A model generated the notes under the pieces. The model saw only the letters and a list, made by a program, of their open reading frames with translations. It was not told the DNA's origin and made no database searches. 64,000 nucleotides of DNA, taken from positions 15,796,462 through 15,860,461 of the forward strand of contig NW_022098044.1 of the NCBI RefSeq assembly GCF_002288925.2, read 5' to 3'. Positions within the stretch are counted from its first letter, which is position 1, and every line of letters begins with the position of its first letter. The position numbers were made by a program, and so were the translations under genes. Of this stretch, positions 43,851-55,215 are shown piece after piece. Origin of the DNA: Delphinapterus leucas. Lineage: Eukaryota; Chordata; Mammalia; Artiodactyla; Monodontidae.

Positions 43851-45275
43851 CTGTAGTTCAGGCCACTGTCAGTTCTCTTCTTTTCACTGCCCATCCTCTC
43901 ATGGTCTTCTGTTAATGTTCCCCTTAAACTGGGGTGACTTGAGCCCGTCTTCTCAGTCTGAAAAGCAGGAAGGATGTCTAAGTGAGTGGCTGCTAGCCAC
44001 CTTGTCGATGCCGTGTGATTCATTGCAGAGTAGGAGCTAATTTTTCCCAAGGGCCCTTTAGCAGAAGAAAAGGCTTAAAAGAGTGGGACAGAGGTTTCTA
44101 AGTTACTGAACAGATTTTATGAAGCGCTAATTACTTCATAATGGTGTTTTATTGGGCTAGCGTGATCTGTTATTTGCACTGACTGTTTGCATGTCTCAGT
44201 CCTTCTGCCTGTTCCTTCTGCCCTAGCCAGTGCATCTCTGGGAAGCTCTGCCCCGTGTCCAGCAGAGGAGGGTTTGATGTAGTTCTCTGCCATGCTCACG
44301 CCCAAGCCAGTGTCCACCACTAGTCACCATATATGGGGATGGGGACTCTGGCTCCAGTGACTCTTTGAGTTAGTATCATTAGGAAATTTGAGCAGAGGAA
44401 CTACAGCCTGAGTAGGGGCACCTCTCGATGTGATGGATTTAATAGATTTGGCAATGGACGAGAGCCTTGGTTTTCTCGTCTGCAAAATGGGGTTAAGGAA
44501 GAAGAAGAGGGGTTTGTTTATTTTTGTTCGTTGGTTGGTTCTTTGACTGGGTTCTTCCCCTTCTGAGTCTTTAAGAAGTTTCTAAGTGCACAGGAATGAC
44601 CAGAGCAGGCAGTAGGTTTAACATGTGTCAGAGAGAAAGTGGAGCTTGCACGCTCCTGCTTCATTTTTATTTTCCCATTGATTAGGACAGCTTAACGTGA
44701 AAAGGGTGGGGCAGACAGGTTCACAAAGCAGCCGGAGTCCATGGCGATTACAAAAAGAGCAACAGGAACCTTGGGGCTCTCTGAGCTCTGCTTGCTGTTT
44801 CCTTTTAGAGAATTTGGAGATGTGAACACATAGGTCCGCTCCCTGGTTCTTTAAAAAGAGTCAGGAGGAATGAGGAAAGGGAGGTGGGCAAAGGAGGTGG
44901 GAAAGCTGTCATGGTTTTTATTAAGCAGGAAAAGATGGATCTGAAAGCAGACAATACACACGAGAGAGTGGCAGCGCTCCCTGCAAATGTCTGGAGTGGA
45001 TTAGTAAACAGATGGGAGCTTTGATAGACGATTACTGGGAGTTGTCACGAGCTCTCTAAAAACAAGCAAAGTCAAATAAATGCTTTACGTTTTTGATAAG
45101 GTTGCTGTTATGTCAGATAGATGCCCAAGATATGATTTCCTGGAGACATCTAACAAATTTTCCCATAATAGCCTTACGAGCTTGTTAAACAACAGTACTG
45201 TGTTTCGATTTCTTGAGAGAGAAGTTGTGTGTTAGACACAGGCTAAGGCCTTTTTTTTTTTGGAGCTGGTCTCCC
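43851..45275. other. Repeat-poor region, candidate conserved non-coding DNA
   Basis: About 1.4 kb with no recognised repeat. At 44940-45240 the sequence is AT-balanced and complex, with homeodomain- and GATA-like words (gcaaagtcaaataaatgctt, gtcagatagatgcccaagat). No exon signature. Conservation cannot be judged here. Confidence 0.3.
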
Positions 45276-45279
45276 ATAA

Positions 45280-45475
45280 TCCTCAGGTCGCACATCTGAA
45301 GAAGTTGCTATCATTGTTTTTCCAATATCGTGTTTGCTCAGTTTGGGGCTCAGAGAGATTAAGCAACTTGCCCAAGGTCGCACAGCCTGCGAGGGCAGAG
45401 TAGGAGTGTCACCCCAAATTCTCTGCCTCCCCACCACCCATGCTCTTGACCATGATGCTACACTGCCTCCCAGGG
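45280..45475 (-). repeat. MIR SINE, antisense
   Basis: ggctcagagagattaagcaa, cttgcccaaggtcgcacagc, then ccatgctcttgaccatgatg is antisense MIR. Confidence 0.85.
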
Positions 45476-46114
45476 GCTACAGTAGCTGCAGAATTTGCCC
45501 TTGAAGCATTCATTAATGGGTTGACACGGGTCTGGAAAGACCTCTGGTGTGGAATGCCACAGGAGTCTCCTTTTGCTTTGCGTTCTTCAGCCTTTCTACG
45601 CATGACCCAAGTGAAAACAGAAAGGCACACTTTTCCATATAAGCTAAATCATTGGCCCAGGCTGGAGGAACAGATCATGCACAGGATGGCGAGAAATAAC
45701 CTCACCTGTCCCAACAGTGGGTGGAAACCACAAGAGCCATTGCAAAGTGTACATTTCTGCATCTTGGCTTTTAGTCAAATTTTCAGGTAAGCCACACCTT
45801 GGCAAGAGGGACACTGGAGAGTGGAGTCCATGAAGGGAATGAGGACATTGAAGAACCTTTACTGGCTCCTCCCATCACAGCCTTCTTCTCAACCTGCACA
45901 AACCACCTATCTTCCGGGGAATTTCTGCCGAGGATTAAAAGTGGGCAGAAGACCAGTCCATTCTGCGGACTTGTCGCTGTTGACGCCGGGTGCCACCAAG
46001 GAAAGGTTGATGCAGAGTGCCCAGTGGAAGGAGGAAAGAAAGCTCAAGGTGTGGGAAGCTGACCAATCTCACGTCAGGTGATGATGGAGTCAGAATGAGA
46101 GGAGTAACAGTGCA
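45476..46114. other. No gene or repeat recognised
   Basis: ORFs up to 116 codons (45440-45790) begin in the MIR and have no family signature. Confidence 0.35.
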
Positions 46115-46210
46115 GGCATCCAAGGAATCTCAGTGATTTGCTTCAAGTCTCCAAGGAGGGAGTTGGTGAAGTCAGAACCAGAACCCAGGCCTCTGGACCC
46201 CGTTAGTACC
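46115..46210 (-). repeat. MIR fragment, antisense
   Basis: gatttgcttcaagtctccaa followed by gaaccagaacccaggcctct follows the antisense MIR core. Confidence 0.55.
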
Positions 46211-46334
46211 ATGGGGAAGCCGCAGTGCTGACATCTGTCTCTCCAACCTGGCTTTGGGATTCTGGCTCCCAGAACAGGTATACGTCTCCATTCCTTGACA
46301 CTCAACGGGACCCTTCCTGCCACGCTCCACTCAG

Positions 46335-46402
46335 CAAATGTATTTATTTGATAAATGGTTACTGGCAGCCGACAGCATCAGACAATGTTCTAGGCCCTGG
46401 GA
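46335..46402 (-). repeat. L2 3' end scrap, antisense
   Basis: aatgtatttatttgataaat and caatgttctaggccctggga match the reverse of the L2 3' end. A SINE begins right after. Confidence 0.5.
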
Positions 46403-46404
46403 AC

Positions 46405-46721
46405 CTTTTTTTTTAATTTATTTTTGGCTGCATTGGGTCTTCATTGCTGCGTGCGGGCTTTCTCTCGTTGTGGTGCACGGGCTTCTCATCGCGGTGGCTT
46501 CTCTTGTTGCAGAGCATGGGCTCTAGGCACATGGGCTTTAGTAGTTGCAGCACGTGGGCTCAGTAGTTGTGGCATGTGGACTCTAGAGCGCAGACTGAGT
46601 AGTTGTGGCGTACGGGCTTAGTTGCTCCGTGGCATGTGGGAACTTCCTGGACCAGGGCTCGAACCCGTGTCCTCTGCGTTGGCAGGTGGATTCTTAACGA
46701 CTGCGCCACCAGGGAAGTCCA
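46405..46721 (-). mobile_element. Older, longer CHR-type SINE, antisense
   Basis: A T-run, ggctgcattgggtcttcatt, several copies of a gtagttgtgg-like motif, and an end cgactgcgccaccagggaag. It matches the long body of the SINE at 34.5 kb in reverse. A weak duplication (aaccttttt and aacattttt) may flank it. Confidence 0.88.
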
Positions 46722-47139
46722 AACATTTTTAGTAAAATAAAAATAAAGAGAGAAAAGAAAAGGAAAGAAAAAGAGGAAAAGACACAAATACCAGCCCTCA
46801 AAATTGGGAAATGTTCTAACCCAGAAAGAAGATGGTTGGGCTATTTGATGTAATGCAATATTCAAACAGCTCAAGTAGGCAATAAAATTTTTAGTCTAGA
46901 ATGGTCAGGACTTGAGCGATTTTTTTTTTTTTTTTCCGAGCGGATTTTATTCCACAAAGAAGTCACTGCTTCTAATTTTTGTCGAGAACATGCTGCAACT
47001 GGGGCTTTTTCCATCTCTCCCCAGGCCAAGTGCAGAATGCCAGAAGTTTGGCGTTCCCAGGGATTTTTGTAGGATCTGGACATGAGAGAGTTTTGCTTTT
47101 TGCTGGCATATCGACTAGGAGATCTTGACTTCTTGCTTC

Positions 47140-47142
<3 letters not shown>
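46722..47142. other. No gene; A-rich and poly-T tracts
   Basis: A purine-rich AAAGA tract lies at 46733-46785 and a T-run at 46921-46937. No other feature. Confidence 0.4.

Positions 47143-47191
<49 letters not shown>
47143..47191. repeat. (TG)n microsatellite
   Basis: About 24 uninterrupted TG units, a likely length polymorphism. ORFs through it that read as TH or CV repeats are artefacts. Confidence 0.98.
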
Positions 47192-47192
<1 letters not shown>

Positions 47193-48730
47193 CAACATCA
47201 AAGCCTGACCTACGGTCAAACCACCTCCCCAAACTGTCTGTTGCTTAAAAAATACTGTGTTTCCTTCAGGCCCCAGAGGGCATACATTTAAGTAAATAAT
47301 TAAGTTACATCCTGTTGCCAAGTAATTTCTTAAGGAGGCAGTAAATGGAATCCCTTCTGGGAAGGTTATGCTGTAATCGCTGGATGGCTTTCTTCAAGAG
47401 GAAGATGTTTATTTGCAAACTCTCCACAGCCTAAAATATTTACATCTCAGGTCTCTGACCAGGAGAAAGAAAGAAACCTTGTTCACTTTCAGAGGATGCC
47501 AAGTTTAGGATTCATCTCTGGCGATGTGGGAACAGCCGTCAGGGACTGTTTTGCCTCCGGCCAGGCCCTTACACTGCAGTGAGCAGGGTCCCTGTGCTCT
47601 GGGGATTAAAGGTATTTGCACTGGACGAAGGCAGGCATTATACCGGGCTTGGTAAGTGTTGGTATACAAACTCTCCATTTTGCATCTTTTACCTGCTTAA
47701 ACGTACTCATTTGCCTGGGCAAAGACCTGTGTGAATACTTGTTTTTGAAAAATGTTTATATTTTCACATAAAAGAATACATACTCCCCATCGACAATGGG
47801 GAAACATCATAAAGGCTAAGAAGCAAAATAAGAATCATTCATTTTCCCACACCCCAGGGATAAAGTACATTTTTGTCTGTTGTTTTCCAGTATTTTATTT
47901 TCCCTCAACCACATAGATGCAGTCGAGCTGACACTGTATAAGAGAATTATTTTATAGATTTTGTTAAAAGGAAAGGTGAATGGTCTCTACCCCAAGGAGC
48001 TGGGTTCCTCTTCTAGCTGAGGCCTGCTCACCTGCCTTCATACATTTTAATAGAACTCTTCCATCTGCAGTCATGAAAGGTAAAAAGAGCTATGGTTCAA
48101 TCAGGCACATTCATGGCTCAGGTGAAGAGTTCTGGGAGCTGAAAGGCCACAGGTCAATTACCCCAGAGCGGTTCAGGATTGCAGCTTGAATGCTCAGTCA
48201 CACTTCTCAAGGTGCATTATTGCGCTAATAAAATGTTCTTGGCTATAATTTTGTAGCAGTTGGTAATAGGAGTCCCAGAGGAATTGGGCATTTATCTTGA
48301 ACACGGCCTGTGCCCAGGCCCCCACCCGCATAGCAAAGTTTTCTTTAATGATGTACCTTTGAATAATTTAAATGCCATCGCCTGTTGAGTCTTTTCTGTG
48401 TATTTTATTCTGCAAAATGTCCCAAAGGGTTAGTTGGTCTTCAAAAGCCGTGTGTTAGACACAGTTGGATATTTTTTTTCCTTCTCTGGCCTTGAGATTT
48501 ATGCATGGATCCTTTTCTTAGACAAATACTGGGGGGAAAGACCTTTGCAAAATACAAAATTTCATCCTGGGGACGCACAGTGGAGGATTCCTCACCTTTC
48601 GGAGCGCCTCTAGCAGGAGCTCCATAGTCTGGGAGGAGGGGGGCGTGGCAGTGGGCGGGGCCTAGGCCAGTGTGATTGCACTCCAGGCCAGAGACACAGT
48701 AGATAGCATGTTCGATACCATCCCACCTGA
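47192..48730. other. No gene recognised; possible old repeat
   Basis: About 47750-47960 (taagaatcattcattttccc, acaccccagggataaagtac) resembles an old interspersed repeat also hinted at 61.85-62.0 kb. A GC-box-like gggcggggcc lies at 48652-48661 in a short G-rich stretch, without other promoter evidence. Confidence 0.35.
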
Positions 48731-48744
48731 AAAAGATTTAACAA

Positions 48745-48911
48745 GGACCTACTGTATAGCACAGGGAACTATAGCCAATGTCTTGTAATAACCTATAATG
48801 GAAAGGAATCTGAAAAAGAATGGAAAATAAATGAAAAAGAATCTGAATCGCTTTGTCATACACTTGAAACTAACACAACATTGCAAATTACTATACTTCA
48901 ATTAAAAAAAG
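48745..48911 (+). repeat. L1 3' end fragment, long type
   Basis: ggacctactgtatagcacag, aataacctataatggaaagg, cactttgtc-like cgctttgtcatacacttgaa and a tail ending ctatacttcaattaaaaaaa. Target duplication aaaagatttaacaa at 48731-48744 and 48912-48925, exact. It is a 167-bp tail-only insertion. Confidence 0.9.
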
Positions 48912-48989
48912 AAAAGATTTAACAACCTCAACTGCTGATTGAACCAAGGAACCCAATGTGAACTTTGAAGAGCTCTGCCCTCAGGGGTA

Positions 48990-49160
48990 AAAAATTTAGG
49001 AAATTTTAGATCTAATAGGGTATGCGAGGTCATCTCTTCCCAGACCTTGGATTTACGGGTGAGGAAACGGAGGCTCTGCCAGGGTGAAGCATCATGCAGT
49101 GAGTCACACCCACCACAGCAGAGGAAGGTTAGAACCCACATCTCCTGAAACCCAAGCCAT
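48990..49160 (-). repeat. MIR SINE, antisense
   Basis: tttacgggtgaggaaacgga and ttagaacccacatctcctga follow the antisense MIR core. Confidence 0.6.
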
Positions 49161-50124
49161 GCCTCTCCTGTGCTACCACTGGGACCTCTCCACGCCCACG
49201 TTCCAAGGACGCTGGAGACGTATTGAATGGTACCATGGAAATGCGATCCTTTGCTCAGGGATCTGATTACTTTGAAAAAGAGATGCCAACCTATGGAATT
49301 CTGCTTTGTGAATAACTGGAGTGAGTGCCTGTGGAATTAGGTACACGCACCCCTAGCAGCACTTTGGCATCTGGTCCAAGCTGGGTCACGCCCTGTGAGG
49401 GAGGGACGTGAGGACAGCATTTTACGAACATCGCGAATGTCCGTTACGTTCTTAAAGAAATGTTCTGCACAGAGGAGTCCCAGGATCCGCTGGGGCCTCA
49501 TTTGCTTGTGCCAGGGCCCCAGATGAAAGCCAGGGGCAAGGAAGAGGAAGACAGAGGAAGTCAATGGAGCCTTGAATAAGACAAAAATTAAAGGAGCTAA
49601 ATGCGAGGGGGGGGGCTGGTTTTCAAAGAGATGAGTCAGGGGAGAAATAATAGCAGTATAAAAAGAATTTGAAAAGAAAGAAAAAGTGTTTAATTATGCT
49701 AACCTTTAAGAACTTGTGTAGCACACAGTGGAACAGGAGCCTGTTTTGCTTGGTTGGAAGCGGCCATCTGACGATAAACACTTTCTAGGGCCCCAAATAG
49801 TTCCCTTAGAGAGGGCTGGTGTTACACTTTGTCCAAAATTGTCTCAAACCCAGAGGACCAGGGCATGTGCAGGCATGTGACCAGGGGAGAGAAGGGGGAA
49901 CAGCAGGGGCCAGGTGTGAGGATGAAAGCTGAATCTCATCATGAGCATCTGGGGTGCTCCTTGAGCGTGTGGGACTCCAGAGTCCTAAAGCCAGAGGGGG
50001 CTTCAGCGTGGTGTCCTCGGTGGAGGGAGTAGCCACAGGGAACGCTGAGAGGTTGAGGTTGAGAGTCTCAGGGCTGTGCTGTGCTTCCACCACCCTGGAA
50101 TAAATAAAGGGTCAGTGAGGGCAT
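49161..50124. other. No gene or repeat recognised
   Basis: A G-run of 10 lies near 49605-49615. ORFs of 60-95 codons have no family signature. Confidence 0.35.
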
Positions 50125-51580
50125 GAAGAGAACTGAAGCTGGAAGGGAGGGATTTCGGAGAAGGCTGTGGGTTTTCAGATTTTACTATGTATATGATGGG
50201 CAAACCACTGGAAGCTTTTGAGTAGCAGAGATGCTCTGGGTTTTTGGCGGAAAGCTCTGGCTGTCGTGATTGGTCGTGATTGGGTGGGCTGGAGTGGGAA
50301 ACAGCTGCAGATGCGGGGGCCCCTTGGAAGGTTTTTGTGATACTCCTGGCAAGCCATCAGGAGGATGTAGACCAAATCAGAGAGGCGACGAGGAGACAGC
50401 TTTGAGGAACATCACAGCAGCTGTACATAAAAGATTGGGAGCCTGGTTGGATTGGGCTTCTAAGGGACGGGGAAGTGGTGACAATTACTCTGCGATTTCG
50501 AGTCAGTGTAGCTGGCGGGCTGTGATAGGAAGTCAGGGTGGGGAAAGATGGGGAGACGAGAGAAAAGTCATGCCTGAGCATTTTGGCTTTGAGGTGTCGG
50601 GGGAAGTACTCATCCGGGTGTCCTGGAAGCATCTCATACTTTAGCATGTCCACACAGAAGCGCCTGACCCCCACCGCCATGCTTGCTGTCTCGGCAGCGC
50701 TGCGCATCTTAAGGGCGGCCCCGCCCGTTCAGTTGCTCGGGGTGGGTGGGTGGGCCCTTGACTTCTCCCATCCCCCAGTCTCCACGGAGAAGTTATCAGA
50801 ACACTTTGTCAGTGTTCCCTTTAGAGCAGTCTGCTGTCCCCTGCTCCCAGCCCCCAAGGATCCCTCCGCATTCCTGCATGGAGCCTCCCACCCCCATCCT
50901 CCTTGTCTCTTCACAGCCCACTGTCAACAGGGTACACAGGAGCCATCAGATCCCATCGCTTTTCCACTCAGCACCCTGCCATGGCTCTCCCTCCTTCTGC
51001 ACAAAGGCCACGTTCATCCCAGCAGTTGACAAGACTCTATGCGACCCACTGCAGCCCCACTGACTCTGCACCCCTCTCCGTCCCTCACGGTGTCCGAGCC
51101 AGGCCCCAGCCTCTCTGCTCCTAGGTGTGCAGGTGTGCTCCAGGCCTGGGCCCTTGCTGCCCTGTCTGGAATGCTCTTCGCCAGATAACCTCATGGCTTA
51201 TCCGCACTCCCTTGAAGTCCTTACTCACATGTCCCAATCTCCATGAGACCCGCTCCACCTACACCAAAACTGTACCCGCCCAGCACTGCTGTGTTCTCCT
51301 CGTTTTTTTCCACCACCAATTTGGGAATCATCGGTGTAGACATGGTGCTTAAAACTGCGAGGCTGGATGAGGTGACCCGGGGAGTGGGTATGGGTGAAAA
51401 AGGGAGCCTGGGGCACTCCCTAGCTGAGTGGGCAGAAGAGGAGAACCTGGGCCAGAGATCAGAGGGGACAGCTGGGGAGGCTGGGACATGCAGGATCCTG
51501 GCAGCCAAGGGAGGAAAGTTCTTCCAAGAGGAGGAAGGGGTCACCGGGGTCTAAGGTGGCAGGGGATGGGGGGAGCAGGT
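50125..51580 (-). repeat. L2 ORF2-region relic, antisense, interrupted
   Basis: The left part (50125-50645) has gtgggttttcagattttact, gggcaaaccactggaagctt and ttggctttgaggtgtcgggg. The right part (51305-51580) has caccaatttgggaatcatcg and gcgaggctggatgaggtgac. In order these are the antisense L2 RT-to-3' region. The right part encodes HHVYTDDSQI on the minus strand, a decayed YxDD box of the L2 reverse transcriptase (within 51225-51416). An L2 in the other orientation sits between the parts. No functional ORF. Confidence 0.6.
50650..51260 (+). repeat. L2 fragment, sense, between antisense L2 parts
   Basis: Ends with ccctgtctggaatgctcttc, gccagataacctcatggctt and gaagtccttactcacatgtc, the L2 3' part in sense. 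The left part is weaker. It lies where the antisense L2 is broken, by insertion or by inversion. Confidence 0.6.
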
Positions 51581-51759
51581 AGGATGACAGTGGCCTTTGG
51601 ATTCATCCATTTTCAAACCTGAGGAGGTCTCATCTCCCTGGTCCCTCCAGCAGTGGCACGTGGCTGTTTGTTGTTAAAAGGTCCAGTGAGAATAAGGCCT
51701 CCGTTGATCAATTACATCTCTGCTTTAATACCAATAGCCCTAACTGTCACTTCTGGATG

Positions 51760-51930
51760 GCCTGTGATGTGTCACGTGATCTACATCCACTCTCTCATTT
51801 AGTCCCCACCACAGTGCAATGAGGTCACCACATTTTACAGCCCAGGGAACTGAGGTTCAGAGAGGTTCAGTGGCTTGTCCAAGGTCAGAGTTAAAGGTGC
51901 AGAACGGGACCGAGGATCCAGGATGGGCTC
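51760..51930 (-). repeat. MIR SINE, antisense
   Basis: acatccactctctcatttag, tacagcccagggaactgagg, gtggcttgtccaaggtcaga follow antisense MIR. Confidence 0.85.
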
Positions 51931-52623
51931 CCAGGCACATGGTTTTTCAGACTGGGCCAGTTAGTCCTGTGGGCATGGAACAGCCCCAAAGGGTGCCATC
52001 CACTAGGCTCCCATACCTGAGCTGGCCACGCAGGGGATCTCAAAAGTCCCTGGAGGCCCTTTGATGAAGTTGTGTAAAGAAGTAAGACCAGCTTGGTAAT
52101 GGCGCCAATAAAGCTCCATCTGTGCTGTATATGTTATGTTGATGGTGATGCAAGGTAAACTTTGCCAGAGAGAAACGTCACTCTTTTCCTTTGCTTTTTC
52201 CCTTGTCAGAATTACGTTTGGTAAAAATCCCTGTTGTGTGGCCCCAAGGGATCTCGAAACCCAGATCTGTTTAAATGTAAAACATACAAACTCAAGTTAA
52301 TATACAGAACTGTGCATTCTAAGAAGACTCTCAGTCGGGCGGAGTGATCTGTGGGAGAACCAGGAACCAGTCTGCCCGCTGTCTGGTTTTAGCTCCCACT
52401 GGCACCTGGTGGAGGCCAGAGGGCTGTGTTCTGCCAGCCCCTGGGGAGCTCAGTCCAGGACAGCTCGGAAGTACCATGGGAAGTGAGTTCTAACACGCAT
52501 GGAGCCCCAGACCGCCAGGGTCCCCCCACTTGCAGAGGCCCATCCACGAGAAGTCCCATCCGTGAGAGGTTCCTGACAGCATGAGTGCCTGCCTTCATCC
52601 AGGGTCCCTTCCTGACCCATAAA
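51931..52623. other. No gene or repeat recognised
   Basis: Single-copy-like DNA. No exon signature. Confidence 0.35.
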
Positions 52624-52638
52624 AGTCCTTGGTCTGGG

Positions 52639-52810
52639 GACTTCCCTGGTGGTCCAGTGGTTAAGACTCCACGCTTCCACTGCAGGGGGCATGGGTTCGA
52701 TCCCTGGTCAGGGAACTAAGATCCCACATGCCGCATGGCCTAATAAATAAATAAATGGAAATAATTAACGTTTTAAAAAAGTGAAGAAATTACTTAAAAA
52801 AAAAAGAGTC
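52639..52810 (+). mobile_element. Short tRNA-derived SINE (Bov-tA/CHR-like)
   Basis: A tRNA-like head only: gacttccctggtggtccagt, B box gggttcgatccctggtcagg, then aactaagatcccacatgccg, followed by an A-rich tail with (AAAT)n. It lacks the body of the other CHR SINEs. Imperfect duplication agtccttggtctg (52624-52636) and agtcttcggtctg (52815-52827). Confidence 0.9.
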
Positions 52811-52827
52811 AAAGAGTCTTCGGTCTG

Positions 52828-53884
52828 CTTCCTTCCTTACCCCGGGGTGGGGCTGTAGCTCAGTGCTGTCGGCAGAGCCTGTGGGATATAGGGGCTGATG
52901 GTGGGAGAGGACAAGAGTTTCCAGTGACATCACAGTTTGAGGTCCTGGAAGCTGGTCCCCAGCCTGAGCTCATTGTCAGGGAGAGATGCTCATGCAGTGC
53001 TTAGTTCAGCCTGTGGTGTCAGCCAGGTGTGTCTGAGGCCTCTGCTGAAACACTGTCTCCTAGGGTGTAACAGGGGCAGGGCCACTGCCTGAGGCTTGGA
53101 CCAGCACCGCTAACTGTAGAACCTCCCCCGGCCATGTTGCAATTAGAGGAAGACACCCATCTGTTTTCTGGATTTCTCCTGCGCGTCTGACAATCCTTCT
53201 AGTCAGCTGGGTTTCATGAAACCCCAAATGGGTCTTGCCTGATGAGCATTTTTCTCTAATTTTTAAAGACAATCTGAGAGTTTGTTCCAGGAAATCTAAT
53301 CTGTGCACTTCCTCTGCCAGCCTATTGTTGAAGAAAGGCTGTTTAGTATCCGAGAAACCTTCTGGGGCTTTTAAATGATTCTGTTCAAGTATTTCTTCTC
53401 CTCTCACTAAAAATTCCACTGTGCCAAGAATTAAGAGGCTTCAGCTCCTGAGGACTGTCCATGGGTTGAGAAAATGACAGCCCTGTATCCTTCCCATCTG
53501 GGTAGAGGCATTAATTAATCCAGCCTTTTCACTTACCTTGATAGGGAGCCATATGCCTTGTTCAAAGCCAAAGTTCATTTTTTTAATTAAAAAAAAAATA
53601 GCATTGCTTCAGTTACCACTCCCTGGTTCCAAGTAGTAGCTTTGCTGCTAAACAGTTATGTAACTGGGAACTCACCACCCTGGCCTCATCCTCTCTGAAA
53701 GGATGAGATCAGGCAGCCTGTGAGATTTCCTCCAGCCCTTGTGATTGTGTGGGTTGGTAACTTTGCACTTTGCTGTGCTGGGAGGTGCCCAGATTTCATG
53801 GTGAAATTACAGTCTTCCTTCACCAGAGCATTAGAACTTGACCTCTAAGAAGACAGGTCTACTGGAGGCAGGCTGCACCTTCCA
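52828..53884. other. No gene or repeat recognised
   Basis: About 1 kb single-copy-like. A minus-strand ORF of 119 codons (53060-53419) has no recognisable domain and no exon-like boundaries that I could argue. Confidence 0.4.
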
Positions 53885-54005
53885 ACAAATAATGACCGAA
53901 TGCCTTCTAGGGGCCACCCACTGTTCTGAGTGCTGAGGACACAGCAGTAAATGAAACAAAAAAACAAAACCCGTACCCACGGAGCTTGTACTGTAGCAAC
54001 GTGAC
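53885..54005 (-). repeat. L2 3' end, antisense
   Basis: caaataatgaccgaatgcct, actgttctgagtgctgagga, cacagcagtaaatgaaacaa, cggagcttgtactgtagcaa match the reverse L2 3' end. Confidence 0.75.
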
Positions 54006-54984
54006 CTGGGATGCTTGATTGTATCCTATAAGCCTCGGAGCCTGATTATCTGTGATCTGTCCGTTGCTTACAACCATCCTCTTTAAGATCCACAGACATT
54101 TTCACCCACATGTTGTTTTGGTAATCATGTCTATGCCAAATGATGTATTTTACTGCCAAACTGTCTTTTCTTTTTTGGCCTGAGTTGGGGGAAATTCATG
54201 CATTATTCATTAGACCCCCCAAATGACTCATTTGTGAGTAGATAGGAACCCAAGGCTCAGAGGCTGGTACATGGTGACATTTTTAAGAAATGGTCAAGCT
54301 AGCTATCCAACCCAAATTATTAATTCTAAATCCAGGCTTCCTTCAACTAAAATCTCAATAATAAAGTCATGTTTTCATATGTAGGGAGTCAGTTTCTAGA
54401 CCGCTAAACCTAGAACTTATTGCACGGGTCCTGTTTGCCAACCTCAACCCTCCACCCCCAGTGTCAAATTCCTAACAGATTTCTGAAGCTGTCCTGACAT
54501 TGCTACGACAACTGTTTTGAGTTGCCAGAATGCATGCCATCATGTCACTTCATTCTCATTCATGAATTCTTACTCTCGGTGTGAAACTGACTGGAAGACA
54601 CAGCCTGAGACCTGAACTTCGCAGCTCACACCGCCCTGCTCCAGCAGTTCATTCAGTTGCTAGAACATTATCAGGCTTCCTGGACCTACTGATGTACAAG
54701 GCTTCCTTTCTCTCAGCTTTTGTTTTTTATTTCCACCACTACTTTCCAGCATAGCAGCCTGGTGGTGAGCATTCCAGCAGTCTTGACTTCAACACTATCA
54801 CCTGGGTCTCTGTTTAATGACAGGATGGTCCATCCTTAACCATGGCCCCTGGACCACTAGTGTCCCAAGTAGTGAGAAGAGCAGTTAACCTCACACATTC
54901 AGTAATGGGACCTGAAGGCATCCTCTGCTCACTGCAAAAATTATTTGGAGATGAGTACGAGCCTCCCATGAGGGTCAGCCACAG
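54006..54984. other. No gene or repeat recognised
   Basis: Single-copy-like DNA with no exon or repeat signature. Confidence 0.35.
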
Positions 54985-55215
54985 CATAGAAAAGTGTATT
55001 GGAGCTAGAAGACCTGGGTTCAGGGGCTGCTTTCTCTCTGGGAACAGGTAGAGCTGGGTGTACGGATGTGCTACCTTATCTCTCCAATCCTATGTCATCT
55101 CTAAAGTGGAGATAATGATCCCAGTCAGAGCAACCTCCCTGGCTGGCCAGTAGAAAATATATGAACTAATGTGAATAAAAGTACTTGGCAAATGATGAAG
55201 TTTCGTACAAATGTG
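54985..55215 (+). repeat. MIR SINE
   Basis: ctagaagacctgggttcagg, ctctaaagtggagataatga, then gtgaataaaagtacttggca follow sense MIR. Confidence 0.65.

Noticed and set aside
46972..47321. ORFs with poly-(TH) or poly-(CV) runs
   Set aside because: Direct translations of the (TG)n microsatellite.
48640..48680. GC-box promoter at gggcggggcc
   Set aside because: A single GC box with no CpG island, no TATA and no downstream exon. Not enough to call a promoter.
53060..53419. 119-codon minus-strand ORF with a plausible-looking amphipathic middle
   Set aside because: No family signature, no exon borders, and no neighbouring exon candidates. Length is within chance for the region.
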